DNA from: Ampullaceana balthica
Taxonomy: Eukaryota; Mollusca; Gastropoda; Lymnaeidae
Direction of reading: 5' to 3'
DNA length: 64,000 bases
NCBI GenBank assembly: GCA_944989445.1
Contig: CALYLW010000123.1
Coordinates: 1,924,810 to 1,988,809 of the forward strand
Shown: piece by piece, positions 59,235 to 64,000 of the stretch
Layout: the number at the start of each line of letters is the position of its first letter
Numbering within the stretch: position 1 is the first letter of the stretch
Translations under genes and position numbers: made by a program
Notes under the pieces: generated by a model
What the model was told of the DNA's origin: nothing
Databases searched by the model: none
Seen by the model: the letters and a program-made list of their open reading frames with translations, nothing else

Positions 59235-59665
59235 TTTATTTTTAAATCACTTATATTAACTTCACCGCCGTCTCTGTCTCTCTGTCTGTCTTGGCGGGCG
59301 GAAAAAAAGGTCAAAAATGATTCACTTCCCGTGATGCCGTCGAGCGGAAATTTGGCACATGTACTCGTGTCACCTAACAATGCATCGTATCAAAATTTCA
59401 GATCAATCAAACGTATCGAAATTAAATTAATGCATTTTTAGTTTATCTAAATCAAAGTATATGTAGAAGTCGCTATTATTTACATTTTACGGGTCACTTG
59501 ACTTCACGCCAGCCATCGATGACCACATCTCGTGTTTTAACCAGGGAGAATTCACTCACTTTCAGGCTGTAATTATTTGTCGCGTTGGAACATAATCAAT
59601 ACTTTAAGTTCTGTATTATATATAAGGGATTTGTAGTCAAAAACTTTGTTTTTACTGGTTTTTTA
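59235..59665 (+). repeat. Interspersed repeat R2, copy B
   Basis: This is the second full-length copy of R2, in the putative intron between 59,038 and 63,978. It begins with a ctgtctctctgtctgtcttgg tract. Confidence 0.75.
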
Positions 59666-60056
59666 TTAATACTATAACTTGATATACAAACTATCGAAAT
59701 AAATGGTTTTCATTTATTAAAAAAACGCACAAGTTAAAAATACTAGAAACGTAAGTAAAGTAGATTTTTAAAAGTTTTGTATTTAGTTACACCAGAGAGT
59801 TGATTTTCTTTAAAAAAGGACATTGAGTTAATTTGCATCTGTTATTTTATTCCCACCCCCTACCCCCACATTCTCGTACGCCAGTTTTGATCAGAATCGC
59901 CCTATAAAACATTTTAGAGTTCTGCTTGATATTTTACTGGATACAATATTAATTACTTAAAAATAAAATTAAATGAGTGTTCATCAAGTAATATCCCCAC
60001 ACGTAACTACATTTAATATAATTTTTAACAATGCTATGCTACTCTAAGGACAATCA

Positions 60057-60560
60057 CAATACCTATATCATTGTTGAGTCTTCTCTCCATGAGGAGCATC
60101 CACCAATCATCGTCGGCGTCTGCGATTTCTCAAAGTTCATAGGCCACCTACGAGAGACCTCAAGGCATACATATCCTGGACCAGCCTCTCCATGATCATG
60201 GCCATTTCTCTTGATTTCTGCCTCCAATTCTCGGCGCCAAGTGTTTTTGGAAAGCCTATTTTTCGTTTTACCTCGGGGTTCCATTCCATGGCTCTCCACG
60301 TTGTATTGGAAGCATTTTTCTTAGTGTATGACCAATCCACCTCCACCGCTCCTGGAGAAATTTTTTCTCAATTGGCTTCTGTTTTGTCCGCTGCCACAGT
60401 TCCCAGTTGCTGATTTTTTTCGGACCAATGAGTTCTGAGAATCCTTCTTAGACAATTGTTGATTGGAAAAACTGAATTCTGGTCAAGTTTATGGCCGCCG
60501 TTCTCCACGTGTCGGCTTTATTAAGAGGCACGTACTTCACCATGGACATATATCATTGCT
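60057..60560 (-). pseudogene. LINE 3' fragment, reverse
   Basis: Minus-strand frames encode WRWIGHT-type and KNTWRRELEAEIKRNGHD motifs found after RT in many LINEs, in two overlapping frames. Stops and shifts are present. Confidence 0.7.
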
Positions 60561-60843
60561 TTAAATACAGTTTTAGTGAAAATTCTCTCACGGAAATAAT
60601 AGAAGCATAACAAATGTGAAGTAGTACATACGTATAATTTCACTATTGGTCTTGTAAAGGTTTTTGAATTTTATTTTGATGCTTGTGCCACACTAAAATA
60701 TATCATGCCCTTTTCGTACATGCGAAAAGAAGACATATACTTCAAATGTACCTTTTAAATTATAAGCTTTATAATAAGTATCGCTGCGCTTTAATAAAGA
60801 TTAATATACAGAAAGAAGACATATACATATATATATATATATA

Positions 60844-61032
60844 GGGCCGCGGTGGTTTAGTGGTAGCGAGCTGGACTGCGAACCGATGTAGAAGAGAGTC
60901 GTGGGTTCTATTCTCGGTGCTGGCATGGCCCTCGGGGCATTGCTGGCCACACAATCCATTGCTCGTTAGTGGTGGCTAAATAAAACTTATGAACTCTACT
61001 TCACTTGCCCATAGTCCGTCATGTACTGGAAT
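60844..61032 (+). mobile_element. tRNA-like SINE
   Basis: It has an A-box-like tggtttagtggtagcgagc and a B-box-like gtgggttctattc about 45 bases apart, then a unique body. It sits between two AT microsatellites, so duplications cannot be read. Confidence 0.65.
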
Positions 61033-61049
61033 GGGGTTTATATATATAT

Positions 61050-61516
61050 ATATATAAAGAACAATCATAGCCATCATAGGACTGATCCCGGACGAGCGCC
61101 CATGTCAAGTATCATAGTTATAGTGATTTAGCCTTGCTCTCCGCATACGTCCAACACACCGAAATGACCCAAGTCTATGTAACCAATCCAATGTTTATTC
61201 TGTGGTGGAACTGGCTATTCTTCATAGAACGGCACCTATACATTTTATACAACTCCTAGAGTACAACTCGTAGTATCTCTGACTATCTCATCACAGGTAC
61301 AGCCTAGCCTCAGGCCTCTCTACACACAAATTAGTACACAATCTCACTGACTCACTGCTGTAAAACCTGATCTCGACCAGTCCCGGGGCCTCTCTGATCT
61401 CTGGCATGTCCTCTTTACACTCAGGTGATCAGAGTTCCTTAAAACATCGTACCCGTGAACTTGTGTTCACTAAGTCAACAATCATATACACCCCAGGGAT
61501 TCTCATAACTCTGACA
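61050..61516 (-). mobile_element. LTR-like repeat, reverse
   Basis: Its reverse complement begins TGTCAGAG and shares the gctctccgc block with 6,460. It is GC-richer than the surroundings. Classification as a solo LTR is tentative. Confidence 0.3.
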
Positions 61517-62199
61517 ATCACCTTTAATGCATAAATGTATAAAAGGAATTAGCTTAATATATGCAAAAATGATATATAAACATATATAATTTGCAATGTC
61601 ACGTAGTGTCTGTCCGTGACGCTATGCGAGGTAACTCCCAATAAAAATGAAAATATAGGAGTAAAAATGTTGCATTCGATAATAACTAAAAGTGTTTCTA
61701 GCCATAAAATATTGTGACGTGACGTCATTATCTGAGCTTTTATTAATGTGTGAACGGAACGGAGTAAAAAGAGCCATGTTTTATTTGATTAAAATTTTTT
61801 TTTCTTGTATTAAATGTCCGTTTGTGTGTATGTGCCCATGTCAATATTACGTATGTAATTATAAATTTAATTTTCTATATTAGAATTTAACATTCGTTTT
61901 TCGGTTTATGAAATGTACAATTGGTTGTCGTTTGGTTGTCAAGTTTCGATGCGTTTTGAACTACAAAGCCATTATTTATTACTGCAAATGAAATTTGCCA
62001 AATTATCCTTCAGTTTAGCGTTTGTTTTTCTTGTATACACTTTGAGATTGCATATTTGTATGTTTAAAAAAATAACATATTTAAAAAATCGGACTCCTCC
62101 CCACAATAGTTTTTTTTTAAATTGTTATTTACATGTAATATTTTAATGCGTCTTAGACTAATTTGGAATGAAACAATCTTTGCTTTTAATATAGAACTG

Positions 62200-62695
62200 A
62201 AAGGGGTGCTGACTTGACAATAATGAAAACGTTTATTAGAATTCCTGAAACGTGTATATTAAAGTTTATATACGATTACCTGTTGATACTTTAATATTTT
62301 CTTTTATCCGATGATTAACATATTACTTCAAAGGTTTCATGCAAAATAAATAGTTCTTTGTTATTCATTTTTGTAAATAGTTACAATTTTTTTATTTACA
62401 TGTTTTTGATAATGTAAAGGTAATAATGTATGGACCAATGGGTGCATAAACTGACAAGTCATAATAGATCGTGAAAAGGTGCTGACTTAACAATAATAAA
62501 AAACGTTTATGTGAATTAATAACACGTTTGTAGTAAATTGTAAATATGTTTAACAGTTGATAATTTTATCTTTTCTTTTATCCTGGAACAAACTTTGCTT
62601 ACTACGTTTCATGCAAAATGAATAGTTCTTTGTTATTAACATGTGTAAAAAATATGGACAAATGGGCGAATAAACTGACAAGTCATAATCATCAA
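62200..62695 (+). repeat. Diverged tandem duplication of about 250 bases
   Basis: Two successive units both read aggtgctgact..acaataat..aaaacgttta and end aaactgacaagtcataat (62,445-62,465 and 62,670-62,690). It is non-coding. Confidence 0.7.
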
Positions 62696-62924
62696 TGAAG
62701 CTTAAACTGCTTCAAGTCACAGATGTCCATGATGTGGATCACATTACAGTCACATTATTTATTTTTAACGCTCTGTGCTGTATTATTGGTGCACTCATAA
62801 TTGATGCGCACTATTCAATTCCGCAAGTTAACGTCCGGCTGACTACTCAGCAATATTTGTTAATACTTCGAACTTCAAACTTCTTTGCTGTAGTATCACT
62901 GTCAGGGAAATATTATAGTCTAAT

Positions 62925-63189
62925 GGGGTTTTCCAGCTTTGGGAATGTAAATGTTAAAATGTTGCGCCGATGCGCACTATTGTTGAGACATTCTTGGAGT
63001 GACGTAGTGTGGGGATGTATGACGTAAAGAGATGACATGCTAGAGGGACGGTTTGGTAGCGGATGGAAGGACAGTCTTGTTATTATGTATTGGAGGATTC
63101 ATGTTTCAATTAAATGATAGATTCATCTAATGGTGTTCTGATTTATTGAGTTCAAGCCTAGTGAGTCAGCAATACCCTAGAACTTGACA
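62925..63189. repeat. Repeat fragment shared with 31,943-32,052
   Basis: The block tggggttttccagctttg and a following gttgcg and gagacatt recur at 31,950-32,010. The end (cttgacaatcacctt) resembles that at 61,510. The 110-codon frame at 62,695-63,027 crosses this repeat and has no recognisable product. Confidence 0.45.
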
Positions 63190-63978
63190 ATCACCTTATG
63201 CTGTGTGTAATTCATTATGCATTTACTATTATCCTGATTATATCATTATTATTCATGCAAACTTATATAACGCGAAGCCTAAGCTTGGAGGTTTTCTCAT
63301 AACACATATATTCGTATATATAATCAAAATACATACTCTGCTATGTCCGTTCCTAAAGCTAGATTTTAGAAAGCGCACCTCTAATAAAATAGCCTTGAAC
63401 AAAAAATTGCAAAAAAAAAGAAAAAAAAAGAAAAAAAAAGAAAACACCATTTTCAAACGTCCGCATAAAATTGTTCAATATGGAAAAGACATTTAACTTT
63501 TCTCTCTTGGTCTCTACATTTTCTGATTATTTACTATGCGGGTTTCAAGCAAAAGGGACAATTGCAAAAACTGAAATATATTCATTTTGAAAACTTCCCT
63601 CATTTTTGAAGGGTAATACACTAGTTATAAATAATTAAAAGAAATATAAACAATATGTGTACAGAGAAAATAATACATTTTAAGATTATATAATATACAT
63701 ATTATTTTATTTAAAAAATTAAAACATATTGACAAACACATGCATTAGTAACAATAAACATTGTATTTATATGTTTTAAACTTGAAAGTGGTGACGGAGA
63801 GAGAACAAAAAGATTAACTTCTCTGAAGAAAAAAAAACTTCTTAAAACCGGAAACGAATGGCAAAATCTTGCAATTATTTAGAAACCAAAACTTAATAAA
63901 GTCGGTGTATTTCTGTAAAATTCAAAAATGTATACATTAATCACATAATGAAACACATTTAAACTTCTTTGATTTCAG

Positions 63979-64000
63979 GAAAACAATGTCCGACATTCAG
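63979..64000 (+). CDS. Possible exon start at the window edge
   Basis: A good acceptor (ctttgatttcag) precedes 22 bases that stay open in phase 1 after 58956-59037 and contain a Cys. It is cut by the window end, so it cannot be judged further. Confidence 0.25.

Noticed and set aside
62695..63027. 110-codon frame with hydrophobic segments
   Set aside because: It overlaps a repeat also found at 31,943 and has no recognisable domain or splice context; probably chance.

Overview
The window is AT-rich eukaryotic DNA, most likely from an invertebrate and plausibly a gastropod mollusc. That guess rests on low GC, long introns, a dense mix of LINE, hAT and SINE debris, and an expanded immunoglobulin (Ig) receptor family. 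The taxon is an inference: no ribosomal or organelle marker is present. Few of the open frames are real genes. Most coding signal lies in small exons with clean splice sites, and the rest is transposon remnants.

The main content is a tandem array of one Ig-superfamily receptor family on the + strand. Copy 3 (34,687-51,980) can be joined across ten exons into one uninterrupted frame of 573 codons. It has a signal peptide, three extracellular exon-domains (two Ig-like, one cysteine-rich and Ig-like or divergent), a Pro/Ser/Thr stem, one transmembrane helix, and a 158-residue tail. The tail carries four ITIM-type motifs and three YxN motifs, as expected of an inhibitory receptor. Copy 2 (14,447-25,291) has the same ectodomain exons, stem and membrane exon, but its tail is a single unrelated exon with two YxxM motifs and one YMN motif, which suggests activating or co-stimulatory signalling. 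Copy 2 carries a 1-bp frameshift in the second Ig exon and has lost splice acceptors, so it looks recently inactivated. Copy 1 (about 4,729-6,229) is an older relic: it lacks the signal-peptide and third ectodomain exons and carries nonsense changes. Flanking DNA is duplicated with the genes (for example 1-900 matches 26,039-27,000, and 6,880-14,500 matches 27,400-34,700), so the array grew by segmental duplication.

Transposons break up the array. A hAT element with a ZBED-like transposase relic (19,734-22,672, 8-bp target duplication) sits in copy 2 and itself contains a 394-bp non-coding repeat. That repeat also forms a head-to-tail dimer near 55 kb. Other elements are two shorter hAT elements with 8-bp duplications, further TIR elements, foldback MITEs, two tRNA-type SINEs and several LINE 3' fragments. 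Two unusual non-coding tandem arrays lie in the introns of copy 3: a 3.6-kb block punctuated by GGGCCC palindromes, and an array with an 87-bp unit.

From 52 to 64 kb I see mostly intergenic DNA. A candidate signal-peptide exon at 58,956 and a phase-compatible acceptor at 63,978 hint that another secreted or membrane gene runs off the right edge.
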